A stretch of DNA of 23,211 nt from RGIG5327 sp045612485 (GTDB taxonomy: Bacteria; Verrucomicrobiota; Lentisphaeria; Victivallales; UBA1829): NCBI GenBank assembly GCA_045612485.1, contig JAZKZE010000136.1, positions 1-23,211 of the forward strand, written 5' to 3'. Made by a program: the position numbers and the translations under genes. Below are positions 1-8,259 of this stretch, piece after piece (position 1 is the stretch's first letter; every line of letters starts with the position of its first letter). Under the pieces are notes generated by a model that did no database searches, was not told the DNA's origin, and saw nothing but the letters and a program-made list of their open reading frames with translations.

Positions 1-1
1 A

Positions 2-979
2 ATGCGTGTGACGATCAAAGATATTGCAATGGCGGCAGGAGTGACCCCTTCAGTTGTTTCCAATGTACTTACCGGAAGAACTGCGGCAAGGTGTGCGCCT
101 GCCAAGAAACAGGAGATCATGGAACTTGTCCGGAAAATGGGATACCGCCCCAATAAAGCCGCCCAGGGACTTGCCAATAAGAAAAGTAAGCAGATCGGTT
201 TGCTTTCCTACAGTCCCAAAGACCCGGCTTATGCGGAGATCATTGCGGAGATCCACGATCAGTTGAGCAGGAAAGGTTACGGGATCATCTGCGGTTTCTG
301 GAACAGTATCGACAGAGTGGAAAATGCTTTTGAAAGTGTGCTTTCCTATCCTCTTGACGGTTTGATCTCTCTGCATGATGAATTATATGAGTTGATTCCG
401 GAAGGATTGCCTGCCGTATTCGGCGGAGCGGAATTTCCGGGAAAAAATTGCGTTATACAGGATAAAGAAAAATATTTCCGTGATGCGGGAGATTTTCTCA
501 AGAAACTTGGTCACACAAAAATTGGATATTTTGCTTCCAATGCCACAGTTATGGACGATCTTTTTCAGAAAACTGTACAGGAATACGGCTTTATCAATAA
601 GAAAAAGTGGAATCGTAAAAGTACGGGGTTTTATGAGGATGCACTTGTGGAGGCCGGGGAATTATTTAAAGAATCTGATCTTCCCACGGCTATTCTTTGC
701 CGTAATGATTATACAGCTCTTGCGGCAATGAAAGAAGCGAAAAAGGTCGGAATAAAAGTCCCGGAAGATCTTACCATAATCGGGGCAGACGGGCTTCAGG
801 CGGCTTTTTACAGTGATCCGCCTTTAACCACCTTCCGTTTTCCCGTGGAAAGATTTGTGGAAAAACTTCTGGAAAAACTTTTTACAGCAGACGGAAATAA
901 AGAAACAGTAAAGATCCCTCTTGAACTTCAGGAGAGAGGTACAAGCGGAAAATGTCCAATGGAAAAAAATAACAATTAA
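2..979 (+). CDS. LacI/GalR-family transcriptional regulator
   Basis: The 325-residue protein has the two-part LacI architecture. An N-terminal helix-turn-helix (about residues 4-23, TIKDIAMAAGVTPSVVSNVL) and hinge reach to about residue 60. A periplasmic-binding-protein-like effector domain covers about 61-320, with the typical late segment VPEDLTIIGADGL. Family members bind an operator as dimers and are released or activated by a sugar or other small ligand in the cytoplasm. The ATG lies at the second base of the window, so its ribosome binding site and promoter cannot be seen, but the HTH begins at residue 4 as in complete family members, so the gene is probably whole. It is followed after 19 bp by a prepilin-like gene and then a DUF4838 gene, so it probably regulates this operon. 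The ligand is unknown. Confidence 0.9.
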   Translation: MRVTIKDIAMAAGVTPSVVSNVLTGRTAARCAPAKKQEIMELVRKMGYRPNKAAQGLANKKSKQIGLLSYSPKDPAYAEIIAEIHDQLSRKGYGIICGFWNSIDRVENAFESVLSYPLDGLISLHDELYELIPEGLPAVFGGAEFPGKNCVIQDKEKYFRDAGDFLKKLGHTKIGYFASNATVMDDLFQKTVQEYGFINKKKWNRKSTGFYEDALVEAGELFKESDLPTAILCRNDYTALAAMKEAKKVGIKVPEDLTIIGADGLQAAFYSDPPLTTFRFPVERFVEKLLEKLFTADGNKETVKIPLELQERGTSGKCPMEKNNN

Positions 980-998
980 AATAAAAACAGGAGAAAAA

Positions 999-1724
999 AT
1001 GAAAAGAAGTCAAAAAAGATTCACTCTTATCGAATTGCTTGTTGTTATAGCAATCATCGCTATCCTTGCCGGAATGTTATTGCCTGCATTGAGCCGGGCA
1101 AGGGAAAGTGCCAGAAAAATATACTGCATCAATAATGTCAAACAGATCGGACTTGCCATTTCCCTCTATACAGGGGACTACCGTGAATATATGCCCAGAG
1201 GCTATTACTGGAGTGAACTGCTGATCCCCTCCTATATAAAGAGGTCCGGAGGGACCGGGCCTTATACGATCCATTCCACCTCTTACAACAGGGGACTTCT
1301 CCTCTGTCCTTCCACAAAACCCTTTGAGAATCCCACCAAGGAGATGTATATAACAAGTTACGGGCCCACCATGCGTTATGATTCTCCCCAGACTTCCTAT
1401 CCGGCAATGAACGGTGCATGGGTCCTGCATGGTTCCAGCAACGCCTCATGGCGTTCAAAATACCGGAAGATGAATACCATTACAGCCGGTACGATCCTTA
1501 TGGTGGAAAAGAAGTTGAGCGGAACCTATCTTACTCCCCTCAACGGTTATACATCCAATGATGAACAGACTATTCCCTATTACTGGAACAACCATAAATG
1601 GAACAGTGCTTACGGTCCCAATGGCTATATCCACAATGGAAATGTTACTTCCCTTTTCAGTGATGGTTCCGTCCGCAATCTGAAAAGAGGACACCGGGTA
1701 ACAGATGAGTGGATCCCCCTGTGA
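999..1724 (+). CDS. Prepilin-like protein with H-x9-DG C-terminal motif
   Basis: This 241-residue protein starts with a type IV prepilin/pseudopilin signal: a short basic leader (MKRSQKR), then FTLIELLVVIAIIAILAGM with Glu at mature position 5, which forms the hydrophobic N-terminal helix. The C-terminus carries the H-x9-DG motif (His212, Asp222-Gly223) of the large prepilin-like family expanded in Lentisphaerota and Planctomycetota. The start at 999 is chosen because the ATG follows CAGGAG and gives a normal leader; an upstream in-frame ATG at 921 lies inside the LacI gene. The residue before Phe is Arg rather than the usual Gly of prepilin peptidase sites. The product is expected at the inner membrane or in a pilus/secretion-like fibre. 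Its exact job is unknown; the context suggests a link with extracellular glycan use. Confidence 0.87.
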   Translation: MKRSQKRFTLIELLVVIAIIAILAGMLLPALSRARESARKIYCINNVKQIGLAISLYTGDYREYMPRGYYWSELLIPSYIKRSGGTGPYTIHSTSYNRGLLLCPSTKPFENPTKEMYITSYGPTMRYDSPQTSYPAMNGAWVLHGSSNASWRSKYRKMNTITAGTILMVEKKLSGTYLTPLNGYTSNDEQTIPYYWNNHKWNSAYGPNGYIHNGNVTSLFSDGSVRNLKRGHRVTDEWIPL

Positions 1725-1758
1725 TTTTGCCAGAAGGAAAAAACAAAAGGAATGAAAA

Positions 1759-4629
1759 ATGAAAAAGATCCTATTGGGTATATTTATACTTTCCACCCTC
1801 TTTATTACCACTCTTTCTGCATTTGATATTGCGGAAGACACCTCCATTATCCTGCCGGAAAAGCCTTTGAAGAGTACCATTCTTGCGGCAGATGAACTTG
1901 CAAAGTATGTGGAAAAAGTTTCTTCCATTAAACTCACAAAAAATAAAAAGGATGCAAAAAACTTTATTTATGTGGGGCTTGCTTCCGATTTCAACGATCT
2001 TCCCGCTTCTCTGAAAAATAAACTTGCAAAAACAAAAGCGGAGGATTCCTATATCCTCTATGTCAAAGGCAATAAAATGTTTTTTGCCGGAAAAAGCAAG
2101 ACGGCGGAACTTTATGCGGTTTATCAGTTTCTGGAAAGAGAACTTGGAATACGTTTCTTCAAGCCAGCCAACAAATTTGATCCCGGGGAATATATCCCTT
2201 TTCAGAAAAGAAATCGTATTGTTATTGCCGAACAGGAAGAAATCCGGGAACCTGCTTTCCGGCGGCGGCTTCTTGTCCAAACCGGTTGGAACTGGATCGA
2301 TCATCCTGTTAATGGGGTCAAATGGAGTGTGAAAGGCGGCTTCCAGATGCGTGCTGCCTACTACTATCCCGGCAGAATCAAAAGGAAAAATGCCGGACAG
2401 ACTGCTCTGTATGAACTCCGCACGCGGGATGTCTGGGAAGAAAATGATCATTCCCTTTTTCAACGGGCGATTCCCGTAAAAAAATATTTTAAGAGCAATC
2501 CGGAATATTTTGCACTTGTCAATGGAAAAAGGGCAAAAACGGAATCTCACCTTATCGGTTACTGTATGAGTAATCCGGATGTGAGACGGCTTGCTGCGGA
2601 ATACATTATCAAAAATATTAAAGAAAAAAAGAAAGAAGGTATCCTCTATATACTGGGGGCGGGACTTGCTGATACGGGAAGAGGATTTTGCGAATGTGAA
2701 AATTGTGTAAAAGAAAACGGACAGAAAAAATTCAACTGGCGGGATATCAGTACCGTTTATCAGAAGAGTATCAAGGCGATTTTTGATATTGTTTATAAAG
2801 AGATCCCTGATGCCGGATTGACTGTCTGGGCGTATAATACTTACAGAAAACCGCCTGCGGAAGATGTCAAACTGGATCCCCGAACTCATTTTCTCTATAT
2901 GACTCTGGACAGATGCTATGCTCACAGTATGTCAAGTCATTGTCACAGAAATTCCACCCATAAAAAATGGCTCAAAGAGTATATTGCCCGGAATAAAGAA
3001 GTTGCCATCTATGAGTACTTCCTCTGCTCTGCCGGAAGAAACTATACCCCGCAGGAACTTGTTCAGGCAGAAGATATCCGGTATTTCCACAGCACCGGCG
3101 TCACAGGCTGGGAAGAAGAGACATTCTTTGAGGACAGCGTTTCCTGGAATAAAAAAGTGATCTCCGGAGAAGGGAATGAGAAACTTCCCTCCCTTTGGCA
3201 GTGGCTCTATCTTACAGGAAAAATGCTTTGGGACCCCTCTCTTGATCCCGTAAAACTCCTGAATGATATGGAAAGCAAGTATTATGGCAGTGCCTATTCT
3301 GCCATGAAAAAGTATCATGCTCTGCGGAGAAAACTCTGGAAAGAAACCAAAAACTGCCTTGGCTATCCTTTTAATAATGAGCGTCTTCCCCTGCTTCTCA
3401 ATACTCCCGGCAGCAAAGAAAAACTTTTTGCGCTGCTTGCGGAGGCGGAAAAACTTGCAGGTAAAGATAAGATTCTCCTCTACCGTATCGGTCAGGACAG
3501 GATGTTCCTCACAAAATATTGGGTAAAGGCAAATAATGAATATAAAGAACATCAGAAAAGACTTTTGACAGCACCCGCTGCTGCCGGAAAGATCGTTATT
3601 GACGGCTGTGGGAATGAAGAAGCATGGAAGACCGCCTGCCATACAACTGATTTCCGGACTATGACCGGGAATAAAATGAAACAGCTCCCCATTCCTGAAA
3701 ACCTTGCGGTAAGCTGCAAAATCCTTTCAGACAGCAATTATATTTATTTCCTTATCCAGGCAAAAGAGCCGCTTATGGATAAATTGAGCAGTGGCAACAA
3801 TATCTGGGAAAGAAGTTCCGTTGAGTTTTTCATTCACCCCCAGACTGCGTCCAATGAGTATTACCATCTGGCTTTTACCCTGAACGGGGAAAAATATGAG
3901 GCCCGCTGTCCCGGTAATACCAAATATGAAATCGGGTCAGAGTACAAATTCAGAAAAAGCAAAGAGGGATATACTCTGGAAGTCAAAATCCCGGCAGAAA
4001 TGATGGGGGATATCCGCAACGGTGCCAACTGGAAATGCAATATCGGTATCAACCGGTATGTTTTCACTGACCGTCTTATTGAGGGGCATTACTCTCTGGG
4101 CGGCAATTTTTATCACGATGTGGTAAAGTTTTATCCTTTGCAGATCGGCAGCCCCATTATAAACGGTCTTTTCAACAGAGTGGAAGAGAATAAACGCAAA
4201 TATTACGGGATAAAGATGCTGAAATATGTCCCCACCGGCTGGGTCCCCTCTCTGCCGCAGAAGGGCAGCGGTGTTTTCGGGATCAAAATGGAACAGGCTC
4301 CCTATCTGGAGACCTTTTATATATCCAGTCTTTTTGCCTGGCATCCTCTGCCGGATACCCTTAAAGAAGGGGATATTCTTCATATCTCTTTTGAAGCAAA
4401 GGGAAAAGGTCTTCTGGATTGCGGTATTGTCCGGTTCAGCAGGAAACCGGCAAAGTTCATCCGTACGGAGTATCCTGCCAAGTCTTTTGAACTTGTTCCC
4501 CAATGGCGGAAATTTTCCCTGAAATACAAGGTCAGAAAGAATGAGACTCTGCGCTTTGCCTTCAATGTATTCCGTTGTCAGGCACAGATCGACAATGTAA
4601 AGATCGCTGTTCAGGAAAAAGCAGAATAA
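1759..4629 (+). CDS. Secreted DUF4838 protein with C-terminal carbohydrate-binding-like domains
   Basis: The 956-residue protein has a signal peptide (MKKILLGIFILSTLFITTLSA, cleavage probably near residue 21). An N-terminal region to about residue 150 resembles the GH67/GH20-type N-terminal domain (ADELAKYVEKVSS, YAVYQFLERELGIRFF). A DUF4838-like core covers about 160-480, with the diagnostic cysteine cluster GFCECENC near residues 309-316. Residues about 610-796 look like a CBM9-type domain (KIVIDGCGNEEAW start, WERSSVEFFIHP). About 810-955 look like a beta-sandwich of the CBM4/9 or galactose-binding type (HISFEAKGKG, FRCQAQIDNVKI). DUF4838 proteins sit in polysaccharide-use loci and are thought to act on glycans, but no reaction is assigned here. 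The start has AAAGG eight bases upstream, 34 bp after the prepilin-like gene. Boundaries are estimates. Confidence 0.85.
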   Translation: MKKILLGIFILSTLFITTLSAFDIAEDTSIILPEKPLKSTILAADELAKYVEKVSSIKLTKNKKDAKNFIYVGLASDFNDLPASLKNKLAKTKAEDSYILYVKGNKMFFAGKSKTAELYAVYQFLERELGIRFFKPANKFDPGEYIPFQKRNRIVIAEQEEIREPAFRRRLLVQTGWNWIDHPVNGVKWSVKGGFQMRAAYYYPGRIKRKNAGQTALYELRTRDVWEENDHSLFQRAIPVKKYFKSNPEYFALVNGKRAKTESHLIGYCMSNPDVRRLAAEYIIKNIKEKKKEGILYILGAGLADTGRGFCECENCVKENGQKKFNWRDISTVYQKSIKAIFDIVYKEIPDAGLTVWAYNTYRKPPAEDVKLDPRTHFLYMTLDRCYAHSMSSHCHRNSTHKKWLKEYIARNKEVAIYEYFLCSAGRNYTPQELVQAEDIRYFHSTGVTGWEEETFFEDSVSWNKKVISGEGNEKLPSLWQWLYLTGKMLWDPSLDPVKLLNDMESKYYGSAYSAMKKYHALRRKLWKETKNCLGYPFNNERLPLLLNTPGSKEKLFALLAEAEKLAGKDKILLYRIGQDRMFLTKYWVKANNEYKEHQKRLLTAPAAAGKIVIDGCGNEEAWKTACHTTDFRTMTGNKMKQLPIPENLAVSCKILSDSNYIYFLIQAKEPLMDKLSSGNNIWERSSVEFFIHPQTASNEYYHLAFTLNGEKYEARCPGNTKYEIGSEYKFRKSKEGYTLEVKIPAEMMGDIRNGANWKCNIGINRYVFTDRLIEGHYSLGGNFYHDVVKFYPLQIGSPIINGLFNRVEENKRKYYGIKMLKYVPTGWVPSLPQKGSGVFGIKMEQAPYLETFYISSLFAWHPLPDTLKEGDILHISFEAKGKGLLDCGIVRFSRKPAKFIRTEYPAKSFELVPQWRKFSLKYKVRKNETLRFAFNVFRCQAQIDNVKIAVQEKAE

Positions 4630-4654
4630 AAGTTTCTGCCGGAAAATGTTTTTT

Positions 4655-4679
4655 GTCTGTACAGATCCCGTGTACAGAC
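4655..4679. promoter_or_regulatory. Inverted repeat GTCTGTACA-N7-TGTACAGAC
   Basis: A perfect 9-bp inverted repeat with a 7-base centre lies 26 bp after the DUF4838 stop codon. It is preceded by six T on the + strand and has no T-run after it on either strand, so it does not fit an intrinsic terminator well. An operator or an RNA hairpin are both possible. It lies just upstream of a candidate promoter for the next gene. Confidence 0.4.
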
Positions 4680-4710
4680 AGACCCGCCGGATAAAAATAA
4701 AAAAAACAAG

Positions 4711-4739
4711 TTGCAAAAATGCCTGAACGGGTGTATATT
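4711..4739 (+). promoter_or_regulatory. Candidate sigma-70-type promoter of the release-factor-like gene
   Basis: TTGCAA (4711-4716) and TATATT (4734-4739) are separated by 17 bp. The predicted transcription start would be near 4746, leaving a leader of about 110 bases before the ATG at 4859. It is the best -35/-10 pair in the 229-bp gap between the DUF4838 gene and the release-factor-like gene. Nothing else in the gap looks like a gene. Confidence 0.45.
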
Positions 4740-4858
4740 AAGAAGGATAGTTTTATATTAGTTCATTTTTTTTGATAGTGCAATATAATTGATCAGGGTT
4801 GTTTTTTTGTACGGGAAGTAAGTGTAGAAGAACTCGTACCGCCTGCGGAGAAAAATAT

Positions 4859-5371
4859 ATGTCAGATACTGAGCAGCGAGATCTTTGGCTGATGGAAGAT
4901 GATGAGCATTTGAAAGAAGGTTGCATCATTGATTTTCACAAGTGTTCCGGTAATGGCGGACAGAAAGTGAACAAGACCTCTTCCGCAGTAAGATTGATCC
5001 ACAAGGCAAGCGGACTTTCCGCAGAAGATACCAGAGAACGCAGTCAGGCGAGAAATTTATCCAACGCCCTTAAAAAGCTGCGTTTGCGTATCGCTTTGAA
5101 GATCCGTAATCCCATTACGGAAGACTCGCCGCTTCCGGTGCTTTCCCCGCCGCCTTCCCTCAATAATGTGAAGACATATTCCACGGCTCTTGCTTTGATG
5201 CTGGACCGTTTGATGGATTGCTGCTGGGATATTCCCGCTGCTGCGGAAGCGATGAACGTAAGCAAAACCAAACTTACCAAGCTGATTTTCCGGGATCCCG
5301 CCTTCCTGCTGGAAGTGAACCGGGGCAGATCGGAAAAAGGGCTGCCTCCCCTGCAGAATCCTGCAAAATAA
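4859..5371 (+). CDS. Peptide chain release factor-like protein (GGQ domain, ArfB-like)
   Basis: The 170-residue protein holds the catalytic release-factor core: CSGNGGQKVNKTSSAVRL with GGQ at residues 33-35, the tripeptide that triggers peptidyl-tRNA hydrolysis in the ribosomal peptidyl transferase centre. It lacks the codon-recognition domains of RF1/RF2, so it belongs with ArfB-type or related stand-alone GGQ proteins that may rescue stalled ribosomes. The C-terminus does not look like ArfB's basic tail. Instead there is a proline-rich linker (about 100-112) and a helical HTH-like segment (about 124-145, AAAEAMNVSKTKLTKLIF). The start at 4859 is preferred over 4799 because GGAG lies eight bases before it and the longer N-terminus is unlike the family. 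A flavoprotein gene follows after 65 bp, probably co-transcribed. Confidence 0.8.
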   Translation: MSDTEQRDLWLMEDDEHLKEGCIIDFHKCSGNGGQKVNKTSSAVRLIHKASGLSAEDTRERSQARNLSNALKKLRLRIALKIRNPITEDSPLPVLSPPPSLNNVKTYSTALALMLDRLMDCCWDIPAAAEAMNVSKTKLTKLIFRDPAFLLEVNRGRSEKGLPPLQNPAK

Positions 5372-5375
5372 CTCT

Positions 5376-5391
5376 TTCTGTGTACACAGAA
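5376..5391. promoter_or_regulatory. 16-bp perfect palindrome TTCTGTGTACACAGAA
   Basis: A perfect 16-bp palindrome with no spacer begins five bases after the release-factor-like stop and lies 45 bp before the flavoprotein start. A symmetric site of this length is a plausible dimeric-repressor operator. Its core TGTACA is shared with the inverted repeat at 4655-4679. No clear promoter elements were found beside it. Confidence 0.35.
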
Positions 5392-5436
5392 GCAGTATTT
5401 CCTGTTACCTGAAATAAAAAAGCCGGAGAAAGATGT

Positions 5437-7023
5437 ATGAAGATCTCCATTGAAAACCTTGTCCTTTCTGCAAATAAACTGCCGGAAAATATTGATAAAG
5501 TACTGCATCCCCATATTGCCGCCAAATGCGGGATCAAGGCTGCGGATGTATTGTCTTATAAGATCATCAAACGCAGTATTGATGGCCGCCGCAAAGGGGA
5601 CATCAAACTTTTGTACAGTCTTGTCGCTCACATTCCTGACAATGTGAAAAGTGCTTTTCCCCTTGCTCCTGTACCGGAGGAAAAAGAAGCTGCGGAAAAT
5701 ATTTTTACAAACTGCAATAATATCCAGTCCCCGGTCGTTATCGGTGCCGGACCTGCCGGACTCTTTGCTGCGTATGTGCTTGCACTTGCAGGATGTAAAC
5801 CCGTCATCCTTGAACGGGGCAGAAGTGTGGATGCCAGAAAATTTGATATTGAAGGATTCCTTGCCACAAGGCAGTTGAATCCGGAAAGCAATTTTCTTTA
5901 CGGGGAAGGGGGAGCGGGCACCTGGAGTGACGGAAAACTCTATACGAGAGTAAAAGATCCCCGGATCAGATTTGTTCTGGATACCTTTGTGGAGTGCGGT
6001 GCAGATCCTGCCATCTCTTATTTCAGTCACCCCCATATCGGTTCGGATAAACTGCCGCTTGTCATTTCTTCTTTGCGTAAGAAAATCATGGCTCTGGGCG
6101 GGACTTTCCGCTGGAATGCCAGAGTGGAAAGTATTATCGTTCAGGAGGGAAAATGCAGAGGCGTTGTTCTTGCTTCCGGCGAAAAGATCTCTGCTCCTGC
6201 TGTGATCGCTGCCTGCGGACACAGTGCGAGAAAATTCATCCTTTCCCTGGTTTCTTCCGGGGTGGATCATACGATGAAGGGGTTTCAGATCGGCTGCCGT
6301 ATTGAGCATCCCCAGAACTATATCAACCGTATCCAGTATGGCATGTCAGAAGCACCGGAAGCTGTTGGAAATGCAGAATATAATTTTGTTTCCCGCCCCA
6401 TGAGTAATGGAAGTATCGGGGGAGCCACTACTTTCTGTATGTGTCCCGGCGGCGAGATCATTCCCTCCACTGCGGAAGAGGGGCGTCTTTCCACCAACGG
6501 GATGAGTAATGAAGCCCGTAACGGCAGATTTGCCAACTCCGCCATTATTTCCACTATGGATGAAAAACGTTTTTCCAATCCGGCACAGGCTTTTGATTTT
6601 CTGGATAAACTGGAGAAAAAAGTCTTTGAAGCCGGGGGCGGGGATTATACCTGTCCTGCCCAGAGTGCGGTGGATTTTGTACGCAGAACGTCTTCCTCTT
6701 CCCGGTTGTTTTCCTCCTATTCCATGGGGTTGAGACCTGCCAGACTGGATGAGATCCTGCCGGGAAATATAGCAAAAGCCCTGCACCGTGCCATGAAACA
6801 TTTTGACAGTATGGCGACCTCCTTTATTGACTGGGGAGTGCTTGTGGGATTGGAAACGCACGTATCTTCACCTGTACGTTTTCTCCGCAATGAGGAAACG
6901 CTCTCTTCCTCCATTCCCGGACTTTATACTGCCGGGGAGGGAGCCGGTATGGCAGGGGGGATCACTTCTTCCGCCGCTGACGGTATCCGTATAGCCGAAG
7001 CCCTTCTCCATACAAAGTTCTGA
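5437..7023 (+). CDS. FAD-dependent dehydrogenase (COG2509-type NAD(P)/FAD oxidoreductase)
   Basis: The 528-residue protein has an N-terminal domain of about 95 residues (KLPENIDKVLHPHIAAKCGI, RRKGDIKLLYSLVAHI). It is followed by the FAD-binding Rossmann motif GAGPAGLFAAYVLALAG near residues 102-118, ending in the acidic ILERG. The family signature FLYGEGGAGTWSDGKLYTR lies near 151-169, and the C-terminal FAD contact is LYTAGEGAGMAGGITSSAADG. This is the layout and length of the uncharacterised COG2509 dehydrogenases, which are cytoplasmic and have no agreed substrate. The ATG at 5437 is preceded by CGGAG with eight-base spacing; an out-of-frame ATG at 5433 is quickly stopped. It probably shares a transcript with the release-factor-like gene and ends at a strong bidirectional terminator. 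Confidence 0.88.
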   Translation: MKISIENLVLSANKLPENIDKVLHPHIAAKCGIKAADVLSYKIIKRSIDGRRKGDIKLLYSLVAHIPDNVKSAFPLAPVPEEKEAAENIFTNCNNIQSPVVIGAGPAGLFAAYVLALAGCKPVILERGRSVDARKFDIEGFLATRQLNPESNFLYGEGGAGTWSDGKLYTRVKDPRIRFVLDTFVECGADPAISYFSHPHIGSDKLPLVISSLRKKIMALGGTFRWNARVESIIVQEGKCRGVVLASGEKISAPAVIAACGHSARKFILSLVSSGVDHTMKGFQIGCRIEHPQNYINRIQYGMSEAPEAVGNAEYNFVSRPMSNGSIGGATTFCMCPGGEIIPSTAEEGRLSTNGMSNEARNGRFANSAIISTMDEKRFSNPAQAFDFLDKLEKKVFEAGGGDYTCPAQSAVDFVRRTSSSSRLFSSYSMGLRPARLDEILPGNIAKALHRAMKHFDSMATSFIDWGVLVGLETHVSSPVRFLRNEETLSSSIPGLYTAGEGAGMAGGITSSAADGIRIAEALLHTKF

Positions 7024-7044
7024 TCTTTATATTGCAATAAAGAA

Positions 7045-7096
7045 AAAGGGCTGCGGCATATCTTTTCTGATACGCTGCAGCCCTTTGATTTTTTAT
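7045..7096. terminator. Bidirectional intrinsic terminator
   Basis: AAAGGGCTGC (7045-7054) pairs with GCAGCCCTTT (7077-7086). The stem extends inward through GC and TATC/GATA with one mismatch, closing on a TTTTCT loop. The + strand continues with GATTTTTT and the - strand with CTTTTTC. It lies between the convergent flavoprotein (+) and C45-type (-) genes and can end both. Confidence 0.85.
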
Positions 7097-7109
7097 GGAT
7101 CGGAATTTT

Positions 7110-8243
7110 TTATTCCAGCCCCAGAAGACGGGCGGCTCCAGCCCAGAAACGAGTTGCACTGTCATTGAGTTTCTGTACAGCCTCTTCTTTTCTGCCTTCT
7201 TTCAGAAGTTTTCTTGCTTCAGCATGAATACTTTCATATTCTGCAAAAGCCTTTTCTTCATAGGCAAGCCACTCTTCCGGAATGGTGGCATCAAATCCCT
7301 GTATATCCTGCTTTGCATAGGAGGTACTGCTCCAGGTAAAGAGAGGGGCATCCACCATTTTCGGGTGGAAAGTTTCCGCACAGACGGGAACAGGTACGCA
7401 AATGGTGTGCCGGGGGTGTCCAATGGTAAAGAACCCTGTGGAAAGTACCCCGGGAAATTCCTGATCTATAACAAAAGTGGAACTGGAATTGGTATAAATA
7501 TGGGAAATGGATCTGTGGGCAAGGGGGGAATCTTCCGGCATACGGGGATAACGGGCAAGATCCAGACAGTCTTGTCTGGTAAGACAGCCTTTTTCCCGGT
7601 AGGCGTGATTGAGGAAGTTTTTCCCGATATACTCTCTTCCGCAGCTGTTCAGATAAGGGATGAAAGGATCTTCCGTATATAAGTCGATTCCCGGATTGTG
7701 CCAGATATTTGCTTGCAGGACGTATTTACTGTCATATCTCTGTACCGAGGTATGATGGGCGGTAAATTCACAGATATAACCCTCCTTTGTGTCCATAAGG
7801 AAAAAGGTGGATCCTTTTGTACCGTGAAAATAATCTTCTGCTTTGATAAGAGAAAGCAGTACATCCAGAGCTTCTTTGGCAGTATCGCTTTCCTCCAGCA
7901 TGACTTTCAGCATGGCGGGAGTGGTTTTGCCCGCCGGATTGGTACTGTTGTCGATACTGGTCATACCGCTGTTCATCACACCGGCAAGTCCGGAAGTATT
8001 CATACCCATACAGGGGTGTTCCTTTTCCCCGATTTTACTGCCAAGCCCGATCCATTTGCGTTCGGCATCTTTCCCGCTTGCAAGGACAGTAACATGCCGG
8101 ACTTTGGAATCCCGGTTCTTGTGCAGGATATTGGTGCCGTTTCCTGTAAGATCGGAGAAGATCATCCAGGAGGTACATTCATGCCCCGCGCCCTCTTCCT
8201 TTTCCGGATGATAAGGAGGAAATATATCTTTTCCATTCAACAT
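7110..8243 (-). CDS. C45-type Ntn-hydrolase (acyltransferase/amidohydrolase), no signal peptide
   Basis: The 377-residue protein is a close paralogue of the upstream gene; the two align along nearly their whole length. Near the N-terminus HECTSW puts a candidate autoproteolytic nucleophile at Cys23, followed by HKNRD (Arg44-Asp45). Later come MNTSGLAGVMNSG, QANIWHNPG and NSSSTFVIDQEFPGVLSTG. This fits the Ntn-hydrolase group of C45 acyltransferases and linear amide C-N hydrolases, in which cleavage before Cys creates the active enzyme. The frame stays open upstream to 8312, but the start at 8243 is chosen because that extension would overlap the preceding gene and AAGGA lies 13 bases before this ATG. 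No signal peptide is seen. The gap to the upstream gene is 16 bp, so they form an operon. The substrate is unknown. Confidence 0.75.
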   Translation of the reverse strand: MLNGKDIFPPYHPEKEEGAGHECTSWMIFSDLTGNGTNILHKNRDSKVRHVTVLASGKDAERKWIGLGSKIGEKEHPCMGMNTSGLAGVMNSGMTSIDNSTNPAGKTTPAMLKVMLEESDTAKEALDVLLSLIKAEDYFHGTKGSTFFLMDTKEGYICEFTAHHTSVQRYDSKYVLQANIWHNPGIDLYTEDPFIPYLNSCGREYIGKNFLNHAYREKGCLTRQDCLDLARYPRMPEDSPLAHRSISHIYTNSSSTFVIDQEFPGVLSTGFFTIGHPRHTICVPVPVCAETFHPKMVDAPLFTWSSTSYAKQDIQGFDATIPEEWLAYEEKAFAEYESIHAEARKLLKEGRKEEAVQKLNDSATRFWAGAARLLGLE

Positions 8244-8259
8244 TTTTCTGTTCTTTTCC

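Noticed and set aside
1771..2925. A 384-codon open frame on the - strand opposite the DUF4838 gene
   Set aside because: Low-complexity Phe/Ile/Lys-rich translation without motifs or a ribosome binding site; the + strand gene is well supported.
4655..4679. Intrinsic terminator after the DUF4838 gene
   Set aside because: The hairpin has T residues only before it on the + strand and A residues after it on the - strand, the wrong order for termination in either direction.
5044..6309. A 421-codon - strand frame across the release-factor-like and flavoprotein genes
   Set aside because: It spans two real + strand genes and their gap, and shows no recognisable domain.
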